Assembly: GCA_958295465.1 (NCBI GenBank)
Contig: OY282353.1
Span: forward strand, 744,001 to 808,000
DNA from: an uncultured Gammaproteobacteria bacterium
GTDB lineage: Bacteria > Pseudomonadota > Gammaproteobacteria > HK1
Direction of reading: 5' to 3'
Length of the DNA: 64,000 bases
Shown here: piece by piece, positions 54,891 through 63,619 of the stretch
Layout: the number at the start of each line of letters is the position of its first letter
Numbering within the stretch: the stretch's first letter is position 1
Position numbers and translations under genes: made by a program
Notes under the pieces: generated by a model
The model's database searches: none
Told to the model about the DNA's origin: nothing
The model's input: the letters and a program-made list of their open reading frames with translations, nothing else

Positions 54891-56939
54891 CTGGTACTTG
54901 ACGATCTCGACCGGCGGGCGGCCGCCGCGTTCGAGGGCTATCTGGTCCGCAAGGATCTGGTGCGCAAGTACAGCCGCCAGTACCCGGTGCCGACCTACGT
55001 GGTCGAGTTCCTGCTCGGGCGCTACTGCGCGACCACCGACGAGCGGGAGATCGAGGAGGGGCTCGCGATCGTCGAGCGGCAGCTCGGCCACCGGACGGTG
55101 CGCACGGGCGAGGAGGAGCTGTTCAAGGCGAGAGCGCGGGAGCGGGGCGCCATCAAGCTCATCGACGTCGTCAAGGCGAGGCTGGACGCGAAGACGGATT
55201 CGCTGATTGCGGAGCTCCCGAGCCTCGCGCTCCGGGACGTGCGCATCGACGACGATCTTGTGAAGCAGCACGAGCGCATGCTGACGGACGGCTTCTACGC
55301 CGAGGTCACCCTGAGCTACGACGCGGCCATCGCCCAGGAGAAGAACGGGCGTCCCTTCGCGATCGACGGCCTGCGCGCCATCCAGCTCTCGAAGGCAGAC
55401 GTGCTGGACGCCCTCCGGCGCGGGCGGCAGGCGCTCACCGGCGAGGAGTGGAAGCGGGTCCTGCTCCGCAGCATCGGGCTGGAGCCCGCCGCGCTGTCCG
55501 AGCGGGCGCAGATGGTCGCGCTGCTGCGGATGGCGCCCTTCGTCGAGCGGAACTACAACCTGGTCGAGCTCGGGCCGCGCGGCACCGGCAAGAGCCATCT
55601 GTTCCAGCAGATCTCCCCCTGCTCCCACCTCGTCTCCGGCGGCAAGGCCACGGTGGCCAAGATGTTCGTCAACAACGCCAACGGACAGCGCGGGCTGGTC
55701 TGCCAGTACGACGTGGTGTGCTTCGACGAGATCTCGGGGGTCTCCTTCGACCGGAAGGACGGGGTGAACATCCTCAAGGGCTACATGGAGTCCGGCGAGT
55801 TCTCGCGCGGCAAGGAGAGCATCCGGGCCGAGGGCGGGGTGGTCATGGTGGGCAACCTCGATGCGGACGTCGAGCACCAGCAGCGCGTCGGGCACCTGCT
55901 CGGTCCCCTGTCCGCGGACCTGCGCGACGACACCGCGTTCATGGACCGCATCCACGCCTACCTGCCCGGCTGGGACTTCCCGAAGCTCAACCCGAACGAG
56001 CACTTCACCGATCATTTCGGCCTGGTCAGCGACTTCCTCTCGGAGTGCTGGAGCCGGTTGCGCGCCGGCAGCCGGGCGCCTGCCCTGCAAGGCCGGGTGC
56101 ACTACGGGGGCGCACTCAGCGGACGCGACCTCACCGCGGTCAACAAGACGGTGAGCGCGCTGCTCAAGCTCCTGTACCCGGACCCGGAGATGGCCGTCCC
56201 GGACGACGCGCTGGAGGCGCTGGTGCGCGCCGCCCTGGAGGTGCGCCGCCGGGTCAAGGAGCAGCAGAAGCGGGTGTTCAGGAGCGAGTTCCGCAACACT
56301 CACTTCAGCTACGCGATGGGCGAGGACGGGATCGAGAAGTTCGTCTCCACGCCGGAGCTGCGCAGCGACGACGCCATCGACCCGGACCCGCTGCCGCCGG
56401 GGCAGGTGTGGGGGATCGGTCCGGGCGGGCCGGAGACGGGTCCCAGCCTCTACCGCATCGAGGTCACGGCAGGCCGGGGCGGCGGGGTCAGGATCCTGAA
56501 CGCCCCGGCGCCGCCCGCGTTCCGGGAGAGCGCGCGCTACGCGGAGCAGAACCTGTACGCCAGGGCCAGGGAGCTGGTCGGGGATCGGGACCCGCGCGCC
56601 CACGAATTCTCCGTGCAGCTCCGGGCGATGGACAACGAGCGCACCGGGGCCGGCCTCGGCCTGCCGGTGTTGATGGCGCTCTGCGGCGGGCTGCTGGAGA
56701 AGAGCGTCAAGGGCGGCCTGATCGCGGTGGGGGCGCTCAATCTCGGCGGCTCGGTGGAGCCGCTGGCGAACGCCGCCGGCATCGTGGAAGCGGCGGTGGA
56801 GAAGGGGGCGGCGGTGGTGCTGATGCCGGTGTCCGCCCGCAAGCAACTGTTCGATCTCTCCGACGACATGGCCACGCGGGTCAACGTGCAGTTCTACTCG
56901 GATACGCCGGACGCGCTGCTGAAGGCGTTGCTGGAATGA
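54885..56939 (+). CDS. brxL: BREX protein BrxL (AAA+ / Lon-like)
   Basis: A 684-residue BrxL. The AAA+ core has Walker A GPRGTGKSH (about 229-237), Walker B YDVVCFDEISG and arginine-rich MDRIHAYLPGWDFPKL. The C-terminal domain (about 510-684) is Lon-protease-like, but where Lon has the catalytic GPSAG this protein reads RTGAGLGLP, and the usual Lys of GGLKEK aligns with a non-Lys residue in NAAGIVEAA. Protease activity is therefore doubtful. It starts with TTG overlapping the stop of the duplicated frame before it. It is the last BREX gene, closing the type 1 order. Confidence 0.9.
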   Translation: MTLVLDDLDRRAAAAFEGYLVRKDLVRKYSRQYPVPTYVVEFLLGRYCATTDEREIEEGLAIVERQLGHRTVRTGEEELFKARARERGAIKLIDVVKARLDAKTDSLIAELPSLALRDVRIDDDLVKQHERMLTDGFYAEVTLSYDAAIAQEKNGRPFAIDGLRAIQLSKADVLDALRRGRQALTGEEWKRVLLRSIGLEPAALSERAQMVALLRMAPFVERNYNLVELGPRGTGKSHLFQQISPCSHLVSGGKATVAKMFVNNANGQRGLVCQYDVVCFDEISGVSFDRKDGVNILKGYMESGEFSRGKESIRAEGGVVMVGNLDADVEHQQRVGHLLGPLSADLRDDTAFMDRIHAYLPGWDFPKLNPNEHFTDHFGLVSDFLSECWSRLRAGSRAPALQGRVHYGGALSGRDLTAVNKTVSALLKLLYPDPEMAVPDDALEALVRAALEVRRRVKEQQKRVFRSEFRNTHFSYAMGEDGIEKFVSTPELRSDDAIDPDPLPPGQVWGIGPGGPETGPSLYRIEVTAGRGGGVRILNAPAPPAFRESARYAEQNLYARARELVGDRDPRAHEFSVQLRAMDNERTGAGLGLPVLMALCGGLLEKSVKGGLIAVGALNLGGSVEPLANAAGIVEAAVEKGAAVVLMPVSARKQLFDLSDDMATRVNVQFYSDTPDALLKALLE

Positions 56940-57051
56940 GTGCGCTGGTCCGTTCACCGCCCATCCGGCCGGAATGCGGGCAGGCCGCCCGATGGCGCGC
57001 CCGCGATTCCGCGTCGCGGAATCGCCAGGCGGCCGTGCCAGCGGCCGCTGC

Positions 57052-58200
57052 TCAAAGCCATTCCCCGCCCCAGAGCCGGTCCAGGAAATCGGACCAGGGA
57101 AAGATCCGGATGCCGTCCACCACCCGCGGTACCGGCTCCATCGACACCAACAGGTAATGATCGAACAGACCCTCCTCGCGCAACGCCCGCAATCCCCTCA
57201 GATCCCGTGCGCCCACGTTCTTCTTCGCCTTCACCTCGACGGCCAGATCCTCGAAGACGAAGTCCACCTCGAACTTCGATTTCGAGCGCCAGTACCGTGG
57301 AGTGTCCAACCGGTGGTAATCACAGAACGCCTTGATTTCCTGAAAAACGAAGCTCTCGAAGGCACTGCCGTACTCGGCGGTTCCCGGCGCCAGCCCCCGC
57401 CGTCCCTGCAAGTGACGGGCGAGTCCCACGTCGAACAGATAGTATTTCGACGTGGAGATCGCCTTGCGCTTCCGGCTCTCCGTCAACGCCGGCACTTCGT
57501 GGGCGATGAACGTGTCCTTCAGGATCCGGTAGTACTCGCGCACGGTCGATGCCGGTACCTGGGCATCGTTGGCCATGTTCGAGAAGTTGATCATTTCGCC
57601 GTGTGCATGGGCAGCCGTTTCCAGAAACCGGCTGAATGCGCCGATGTTCCGGACGATCGCCTCGGCCGCGACCTCTTCCTTGAGATAGTCGCCCGCGTAG
57701 GCAGCCAGGTCTTCCACGGGCGAATCGGAAAAGAAGATCGGGGGCAGGAGACCGTGTTCCAGCGCTCGGTCCAGGTCGAAGCGTTCACCGAGCTCGACGC
57801 GGACGAAGGGATGCAGGGTGCGTGAACGAGCCCGGCCACCGAGCAGATTGACTCCCTTCCGGCGCAGGCCGCGGGCGCTCGATCCCGTGAGAAGGAACCG
57901 GACCCCGTGCTCTTCGATCATGAGCTGCACTTCATCGAGGAGCCCGGGCATCTTCTGGATTTCGTCGATGACCACGATCGTCGTATCGCCGGTCAGGGCC
58001 TCCCGAATGAGCGCGGGATTGCGTGACAGGCGGACGAAGAGGGTCTGGTCGAGCAGGCTGTAGATGGGATAAGCGTCGAGTTGCTGGCGAATCAACGTGG
58101 ATTTGCCGGTCTGGCGCGGGCCGAACAGGAAACAGGACCGGCGCTCCAGAATGCTCCGTGCATCCAGGTAGCGGGGGATGATTGGGGATGTCGTGTTCAT
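57052..58200 (-). CDS. AAA ATPase with DUF4143 domain
   Basis: A 382-residue protein. The ATP_bind/AAA_14 domain has Walker A FGPRQTGKST (about 27-36), Walker B TTIVVIDEIQKMP and the sensor LLTGSSARGLRR. The C-terminal DUF4143 domain has YYLFDVGLARHL, GSAFESFVFQEIKAF and WRSKSKFEVDFVFEDLAVEVKAKK, the last resembling a PD-(D/E)xK-like strand arrangement. These ATPases are common in bacteria and archaea with unknown roles, often in accessory regions. It is convergent with brxL and bounds the island on the right. Confidence 0.85.
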   Translation of the reverse strand: MNTTSPIIPRYLDARSILERRSCFLFGPRQTGKSTLIRQQLDAYPIYSLLDQTLFVRLSRNPALIREALTGDTTIVVIDEIQKMPGLLDEVQLMIEEHGVRFLLTGSSARGLRRKGVNLLGGRARSRTLHPFVRVELGERFDLDRALEHGLLPPIFFSDSPVEDLAAYAGDYLKEEVAAEAIVRNIGAFSRFLETAAHAHGEMINFSNMANDAQVPASTVREYYRILKDTFIAHEVPALTESRKRKAISTSKYYLFDVGLARHLQGRRGLAPGTAEYGSAFESFVFQEIKAFCDYHRLDTPRYWRSKSKFEVDFVFEDLAVEVKAKKNVGARDLRGLRALREEGLFDHYLLVSMEPVPRVVDGIRIFPWSDFLDRLWGGEWL

Positions 58201-58267
58201 GACAGTCAGCGATTGTATCGCTGATTATCATGACAATTCACGATGAAACCATCGATCGTCCGATGAT

Positions 58268-58425
58268 CCTTCCACAAGTCACGAGCCCCATCGGATTCAT
58301 CGCGAGATGGTCGGGCTCCCGGCTGCCGCCGAATTTACCGCCGACGTCCGTCTGTTCGCAGTCGAGCCCGAGCTCGTCGGCCGCCCACTGCGGCTTCATG
58401 ACGTTGGCGGAGGTACGCCGTGTCA
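58268..58425 (-). pseudogene. Fragment of a glutathione S-transferase gene
   Basis: The minus strand reads RRTSANVMKPQWAADELGL and VGGKFGGSREPDHLAMNPMG, then breaks off. This matches residues about 7-55 of the intact GST at 26667-27287 (RRTSANVMKPLWAADELGL; VGGKFGGNREPGYLAMNPMG). DNA identity is high over 58282-58421 against 27131-27270. No start codon or C-terminal domain is present. Confidence 0.85.
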
Positions 58426-58442
58426 CATCACACATCGCCACA

Positions 58443-58967
58443 TCAGAAGTAGCGCACGCGATACAGAAGATCCTCGCCCGGACGTCCGGCAACCGTCGTC
58501 GCCCAGCCCACCAGACCCGGACGGCTTCCGAAGAGGACGATGACCTTCCCGTCCCGGTCGGGGCCAGGTTGCAAGCCGCCGTCCACCCGCCAGCCCCGGG
58601 CCGCGCCCGGCAACAAGGCCGCCGACGGGGCCGTGATCCCGGTAACGCCCCCGGCGCGCAGGCGACGCGCCTCTTCCTGGCAATCCCTCCAGGTTTCGGG
58701 TCCCCCCGTGAGGACCTCGGGGGGCAGGCCGGGGAGTACCGCCGGTTCATCTCCGATGTCGATCGCCCACAGGGCGCGACGGATACCGGGCAGATCTTCC
58801 GGAGCGGTGATCTCCTCATGGCGCAGAAGCTCGGCCCATGCCCCATCGGGGGTGTCGCTGAAGTAATGGGCCGGCGCTTCGCCCTCCGCATGCCACCGGG
58901 CGGCAGGCTGGCGAGGATGTTCCCAGAGAAACGGATATCGGGGATCCGTATGCCGGAAACCGATCAT
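58443..58967 (-). CDS. RES-domain NAD-degrading toxin
   Basis: A 174-residue RES toxin. FRHTDPRYPFLWE, ARWHAEGEAPAHYFSDTPDGAWAEL and LRHEEI carry the family's Arg, Tyr/Glu and Ser-type conserved positions; characterised relatives (MbcT, ParT) degrade NAD+ or ADP-ribosylate a metabolic enzyme. Its ATG at 58967 overlaps the antitoxin stop by four bases (ATGA), which fixes the start. It is the distal gene of a two-gene operon. Confidence 0.85.
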   Translation of the reverse strand: MIGFRHTDPRYPFLWEHPRQPAARWHAEGEAPAHYFSDTPDGAWAELLRHEEITAPEDLPGIRRALWAIDIGDEPAVLPGLPPEVLTGGPETWRDCQEEARRLRAGGVTGITAPSAALLPGAARGWRVDGGLQPGPDRDGKVIVLFGSRPGLVGWATTVAGRPGEDLLYRVRYF

Positions 58968-59590
58968 GTGGCCGGTGACGGGACCAGGGCCCGGGCAAGA
59001 TCCCGTACCCGCCGTGGCCCCGGGTCTTCGGGCTGCCATGCCCGTTTTAGGAGCTGGACGGGCGCACGGTTGCCGAGCAGCTTGCGAGACCGCACGAACC
59101 AGCGGCGGATGCCGACATCGTTGTATGCCCCGGCCAGATCGCCGGTGACCAGCGCCAGGAAATGAAGCCGTGCGGCGACTTCGTCGGGCGTGGAGCGAGC
59201 GCCCGAGAGATAGCGGCGCAAGCTCGACATGGAGATTCCCAGAAGCCGGGCGAGCAGGTCGGCGCCCAGAGTCCGACCCAGTCCGGGCCATTCGCAGGCG
59301 GGTACTGGAGACGCATCGAGGGCGTCGTTGATCTTCCCGAGCGTGGTGGAAAGTCGTTTCGGGTCCGAACAGGCGGAGTCGGGAAGCTCGGCGAGGAGTC
59401 CTCGACCGATACCGGCCCGGGAAATGTGCTCGACGATGCCCCTCAACACGGCGGCATCGAGGCGATCGATCGTTTCCCCCGGCGGAATCAGGCCCATCGC
59501 ATCGGCGCGCGTCAGCGTCGTCACCGCCTGGTGGGCGACCTCCGGGACATCGAATGGACTACAAACGGATTGGATATGGATATCAGCCAT
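58964..59590 (-). CDS. Xre/MbcA/ParS-type antitoxin
   Basis: A 208-residue antitoxin starting MADIHIQSVCSPFDVP. The central Xre-like helix-turn-helix (GADLLARLLGISMSSLRRYLSGARSTPDEVAARLHFL) and the C-terminal segment (GAYNDVGIRRWFVRSRKLLGNRAPVQLL) are standard for partners of RES toxins. It binds the toxin and its own promoter. A possible promoter (TTGACG, 17 bases, TACAGT; complement 59626-59598) lies just upstream, favouring this ATG over a GTG at 59611. Confidence 0.85.
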   Translation of the reverse strand: MADIHIQSVCSPFDVPEVAHQAVTTLTRADAMGLIPPGETIDRLDAAVLRGIVEHISRAGIGRGLLAELPDSACSDPKRLSTTLGKINDALDASPVPACEWPGLGRTLGADLLARLLGISMSSLRRYLSGARSTPDEVAARLHFLALVTGDLAGAYNDVGIRRWFVRSRKLLGNRAPVQLLKRAWQPEDPGPRRVRDLARALVPSPAT

Positions 59591-59611
59591 GACTCCAAAC
59601 TGTATCCACAC

Positions 59612-59973
59612 TCTCCCGATCCGTCAACTCCCTGGGAACCGGTGCGGCCGGTCGCCTTGCCGTCGCTCCGGGCTCTTGCTAGCGTCGAGGGGCGACGACG
59701 GTCGGGCTTGAGAAGTCTTTCATGGCCACTCGCCGATCGGCGCCAACGCTCTGCTGGTTGCAGCACACGCCCGATGTGTCGCTGCCACGCTCGTCACGAA
59801 CAACGAGGCGAAGTTCGGACGTGTGCCGGATCCGAAGATGGAGCACTGGTTGGCGGGAGTGGCCGGATGAGGCCGCCGGCTGCAAGGCTCTGAATCCCGG
59901 GTTGAGGCGGTCACGTGCCTTCCGTGACTCGGCGCGAGGGCCGCAACGTGGATCAGAAACCAGAGAGTAGTCC
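59612..59973. other. Intergenic region, nothing recognised
   Basis: Between the divergent Xre antitoxin and the DUF6884 fusion gene. No conserved frame, repeat or RNA was recognised. It should contain both promoters. Confidence 0.4.
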
Positions 59974-61494
59974 ATGCCCTCACAAGCAGACAGAATTCGA
60001 CGACATGCTTTGGGACACCATGTGCGGCCGTGGCGAGAATCGGGCGCGAGCACGCTCTCAATCCGAGCGGGTGACGTTGCGCGGAGCATGGGGTTGCGTA
60101 ACAGGACCCCCAACGTTTGCAGCGCCCTTGAGAGCCCTGCGTTTCAGCAGGAGGCGGGTCTCGTCCTGATCGGTAAAACGGGGCCGCGCCAAAGCACGAC
60201 CACGACGTTTCGTTACCAACGTGACGATGCTTCGGGAGGACCTCGTATGGGACGTGAAACGGAACGGCCGGCTCGATCAAACGATCCCGGGTCGCGTGTC
60301 GTTCAACCCCATCAGGTGTATGGCGATACGCTGCCTGCCGCTGACCTGTGCCTCGTATCTTGTGTCAAGACGAAGCTACGCGAGCGCGCACCCGGCAAGG
60401 AGTTGTACGTCTCGAACTGGTTTTGCAAAGCACGAGCCGTCATCGAAGCAGCCGGGTGGCCTTGGTACATACTTTCCGCGAAATACGGCCTGGTCGATCC
60501 GGACGCGGTCATCGAGCCATACGAGAAGACGCTGAATGCGAAAAGCGAGCAGATCGAATGGTCACGGAAGGTGATGGGCGCACTCGACTCCCGCCTTGTC
60601 GATGTCGACTCCGTTGTCATCTTCGCCGGTGAGAAGTACCGCAAGTTCCTGGAGCCGGCGTTGCGCAAGCGCGGCATTGCCGTCCACGTACCGATGAAAG
60701 GCTTGAAGAGCGGCGAGCAGCTTGCCCGATTGATTGAATGGATGGATCGATCCGTGAACGTTCCCCGCGCTCCGGAGGAACGTATCGCCGACACCGTCCG
60801 GTTCTACGAGCTTCTCGCCTGTCTCGAACGCCGCATGGGTGGAGTTCGGACGCTCGCAGCCTGCGACGGGCACATGGATTGGCCTCGGCGCGGTGTTTAT
60901 TTCTTCTTCGAGGAAGAGGAAGAGCGGAGCGTATCCGGCAGCGGTCCTCGCGTGGTACGGATCGGCACCCATGCACTGACGGCGGCTTCCCGGACTTCGC
61001 TGTGGAACCGGTTGTCGCAGCACCGGGGCAGCGCCAGGACCGGCGCCGGCAATCATCGCGGCTCGATCTTCCGGCTGATCATCGGTGCTGCGCTGGCTCG
61101 CCGCGGCAACTGTCCGCTGCCGCCCACTTGGGGGATCGGCAGAGACCCCGGTGCGGCGGCGCGAAAGCTCGATATGGACCGCGCGTCGGTGCGGAGCGGC
61201 GAAGCCGACCTGGAACGCCGGGTCAGTGCGTATATCGGTCGGATGCCGTTCCTGTGGCTGAACGTGGACGACGGGCCGGGACCGGACAGCCAACGCGGCC
61301 TGATCGAGCGCCACGCCATCGCCTTGCTCAGCCATGCACGGACGCCTGCCGCCGATGTGCCTTCAAGCCGATGGCTCGGTACATTCAGCGACTGGGAGCG
61401 GGTGCGTACTTCGGGGCTGTGGAACAACAACCATGTCGAGGAAAATTACGACGCTTCGTTCCTCGACGCGATGGAGAGGCTGGTGGGTACGTAG
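59974..61494 (+). CDS. Fusion protein: winged helix, DUF6884, GIY-YIG-like domain
   Basis: A 506-residue protein in three parts. Residues about 28-85 (RAGDVARSMGLRNRTPNVCSAL, then FQQEAGLVLIGKTGPRQSTT) look like a winged-helix DNA-binding module. Residues about 122-260 are DUF6884: CLVSCVKTKLRERAPGKELYVSNWFCKARAV, WYILSAKYGLVDPD, PYEKTL and FAGEKYRKFLEPAL. Residues about 295-500 contain RRGVYFFFEEEEERSVS and RVVRIGTHALT with WNRLSQHRG and a Gly/His-rich GNHRGSIFR, a GIY-YIG-like pattern. A defence or DNA-modification-related nuclease is likely, but no function is known. The start is the first in-frame ATG before the winged helix. Confidence 0.65.
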   Translation: MPSQADRIRRHALGHHVRPWRESGASTLSIRAGDVARSMGLRNRTPNVCSALESPAFQQEAGLVLIGKTGPRQSTTTTFRYQRDDASGGPRMGRETERPARSNDPGSRVVQPHQVYGDTLPAADLCLVSCVKTKLRERAPGKELYVSNWFCKARAVIEAAGWPWYILSAKYGLVDPDAVIEPYEKTLNAKSEQIEWSRKVMGALDSRLVDVDSVVIFAGEKYRKFLEPALRKRGIAVHVPMKGLKSGEQLARLIEWMDRSVNVPRAPEERIADTVRFYELLACLERRMGGVRTLAACDGHMDWPRRGVYFFFEEEEERSVSGSGPRVVRIGTHALTAASRTSLWNRLSQHRGSARTGAGNHRGSIFRLIIGAALARRGNCPLPPTWGIGRDPGAAARKLDMDRASVRSGEADLERRVSAYIGRMPFLWLNVDDGPGPDSQRGLIERHAIALLSHARTPAADVPSSRWLGTFSDWERVRTSGLWNNNHVEENYDASFLDAMERLVGT

Positions 61495-61521
61495 CCGCTC
61501 TTGAAGGCGCCTGCAAGGATT

Positions 61522-62682
61522 TCACTCGTAGACGTCTTTCCTGTGGCTGATGCTTAATAGATGTACAACCCGCCGATCATTGTCCGGCTCGTAGACAAGC
61601 CGGAAGTCGCCGATTCGGTACCGCCACATCCCCTTCAGATCTCGTGCAAGAGGCTTGACTGTATCGCCTCGGGGAGATGTCGGGTGTTGCCGTATCTCTT
61701 CAACTGCTTTGATCGTCCGATCGAACAGATCGAGTCGCTGTTTCACATCCTTGATGAATTTCGACGCGGCCGTGAAGCGCCATTCACGCTCCCCGTCTCT
61801 CCCATCGCCGCCATCGCTTCTCGAAGGAGCGGGATTGCCGCCGCGTATGTACTCGCCGAGGGATTCCGAGGGTAGAGGCTGCAACATGATCTTTTCCTGC
61901 TGTGCGGACAGTATCGCAGCGACCTCCTCCGGGTAACCCGACGGCGGTTGCGGCAACGATCTGAAGCGGATGCTCCCCATCTCCGTTTCCGGCCGCACGC
62001 CGAGCAGTTCGTCTTCGGACAGATCGAGCAGGCTGGACGCCAAGACTTGTCCGAAGGAAATCAGCGCATAGTCCCCCGCCGCCATGGCGTCGAAGCAGTG
62101 CAACACCTCTGCTCCCGTATCCTCCACCTGCCGCCAGTCGATGAGTCTGCGGTAGGCGTCAACGGCAGTCAGGTCGAATATCTTCTCTATATTGCACCTT
62201 TCTATGAATTCGCACAGGAGTTTCGTGAGCAGGGAATCCGAATCCCACAATTCCGCAACCTGGGCGCTGAGCGGGCAGCTATAGAGTTGGATTGGTTCCG
62301 ATGGACGCAACAGTCCGTACAACCCTGACAGAAACAGTGTGTGATGTCCCGATTCGGCGAGCTTCTTTCTTCCGTCTGCCCCCAATGCATGAAAGAAGCG
62401 GCCGTCGTAGCGATGGACGGCGGGCAGGTAAACTGCCGTACAGCGGCCTCCGAAATCCACGCCTCTGTTCAGGCCACGATTAAAATCGAGCTCCGACAAG
62501 GACACGCCCTGCCATTCGAGGGCCGCATCGCCCGTTACGAGTTGTCGCGCCGCTTCACGGCGTTCCAACAGTTGAGCCTTCAGATCCTGCGGCAATACGG
62601 AGGTAATCGCCGCCCCCTCGTCGTATGCGGGTTCCCCGCCGCCCGACTTATTGAGCGAGCAGATCGTCAGGAACAACACCAT
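61522..62682 (-). CDS. Fusion protein: YaaA-like domain with C-terminal RelE toxin domain
   Basis: A 386-residue protein. Residues about 1-200 resemble YaaA/DUF6884-type proteins: LFLTICSLNKSGGG, AVYLPAVHRYDGRFFHAL, HTLFLSGLYGLLRPSEPIQLYS and KIFDLTAVDAYRRLI. After a linker (about 230-300) the last ~85 residues are a RelE-type toxin: FTAASKFIKDVKQRLDLFDRTIKAVEEI, LARDLKGMWRYRIGDFRLVYEP and LLSISHRKDVYE. AAAGGAGC before ATG 62682 gives the start. No antitoxin gene is adjacent. It converges on the DUF6884 fusion gene, 27 bases away. Function unknown. Confidence 0.7.
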   Translation of the reverse strand: MVLFLTICSLNKSGGGEPAYDEGAAITSVLPQDLKAQLLERREAARQLVTGDAALEWQGVSLSELDFNRGLNRGVDFGGRCTAVYLPAVHRYDGRFFHALGADGRKKLAESGHHTLFLSGLYGLLRPSEPIQLYSCPLSAQVAELWDSDSLLTKLLCEFIERCNIEKIFDLTAVDAYRRLIDWRQVEDTGAEVLHCFDAMAAGDYALISFGQVLASSLLDLSEDELLGVRPETEMGSIRFRSLPQPPSGYPEEVAAILSAQQEKIMLQPLPSESLGEYIRGGNPAPSRSDGGDGRDGEREWRFTAASKFIKDVKQRLDLFDRTIKAVEEIRQHPTSPRGDTVKPLARDLKGMWRYRIGDFRLVYEPDNDRRVVHLLSISHRKDVYE

Positions 62683-62860
62683 GCTTCGGGCTCCTTTCAT
62701 TACACGCTAACTGGCGATCCGATCATCGGATCCACTCTAGCGTCCTCCTGGCCCCGACAGTCGCCGCGAGCGCAGTGCGATGACGGTGGGCCTCGAGTTG
62801 ATCCGTCATCCTGTCCCGTCTCCCCGGAACCTGCAAGGTGAGCTACGGGTCGGTAGCGGG

Positions 62861-63466
62861 TCAATTCGGGCTTGACTCCTTCGGCTCCAAGTCCTTCTCC
62901 GAGATGTCTGCCGAGAATTCGTGCGCGACCTTCAATACATGCTCGCTCGGCATGATTCGGATTTCTCCGCTTTTCGTCCGAGCGCGCGCAACATATCCTA
63001 TCGAGGCGTAGTGCTCTTCCGCTTCGTTCTCGCTGTACAGCGACCACTTTCCGGTTCTGGAGACTTTCGCTCCTTTCTCGATGTCCTCGACGTATGTTGC
63101 CGAAAGCAGCCTGCTCTGCTTTCCCCATACGTCGAATACCAGAAAGCGGATCTCCACAGCGACCAGTGCTTCCTTCGCCGTAAACGCGAATTTCGCTTCG
63201 TAACGGTATTCGCCCCGGCTGTACGTGTCGCCGGTCTTGTACACCGTCTTCACTCCCGTCGGATCGTGCAACGTCGCCGGAACTTCCGGGATATTGATGA
63301 CGATCCATTCCCGTTCCAGCGTCGAGGCCTCGTTCATCACGATCCCGTAACCTAAGGGCGTTCGTATGCTTCCTCCGGATGCCCGGATGACCTCTTGGGC
63401 GATTGCATTCCCTGTTACTCCAGCTAACGCAGTTGCGACTATCACTGCTCCCAAGTACGTCTGCAT
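62861..63466 (-). CDS. Secreted hypothetical protein
   Basis: A 201-residue protein with a signal peptide (MQTYLGAVIVATALAGVTGN, cleavage probably after AIA) and a beta-rich mature part (VEIRFLVFDVWGKQSRLLSA, TYVEDIEKGAKVSRTGKW). No family recognised. It should be periplasmic. AGAGG lies upstream of ATG 63466. GC content is below that of the BREX core, as for the neighbouring genes. Confidence 0.6.
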   Translation of the reverse strand: MQTYLGAVIVATALAGVTGNAIAQEVIRASGGSIRTPLGYGIVMNEASTLEREWIVINIPEVPATLHDPTGVKTVYKTGDTYSRGEYRYEAKFAFTAKEALVAVEIRFLVFDVWGKQSRLLSATYVEDIEKGAKVSRTGKWSLYSENEAEEHYASIGYVARARTKSGEIRIMPSEHVLKVAHEFSADISEKDLEPKESSPN

Positions 63467-63602
63467 CTCCGATACCTCTCTTTTCGCTATTAGCTTCCGT
63501 TGCTGCTCCACGCTGCTCGCCGGCGGGATGCCGTAGCCGCCAGCGCCTCGGGGTTGGCGCTCCGCTCCGCCGCGGAATCAGCGACTATGACAACTCGCTG
63601 CG

Positions 63603-63617
63603 TGCGCCAGTGGCGCA
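63603..63617. terminator. Short hairpin after the last gene of the window
   Basis: TGCGCC and GGCGCA pair around AGT directly beyond the stop of the minus-strand gene at 63620. There is no T-run, so it may only be a weak terminator or mRNA end structure. Confidence 0.25.
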
Positions 63618-63619
63618 GG

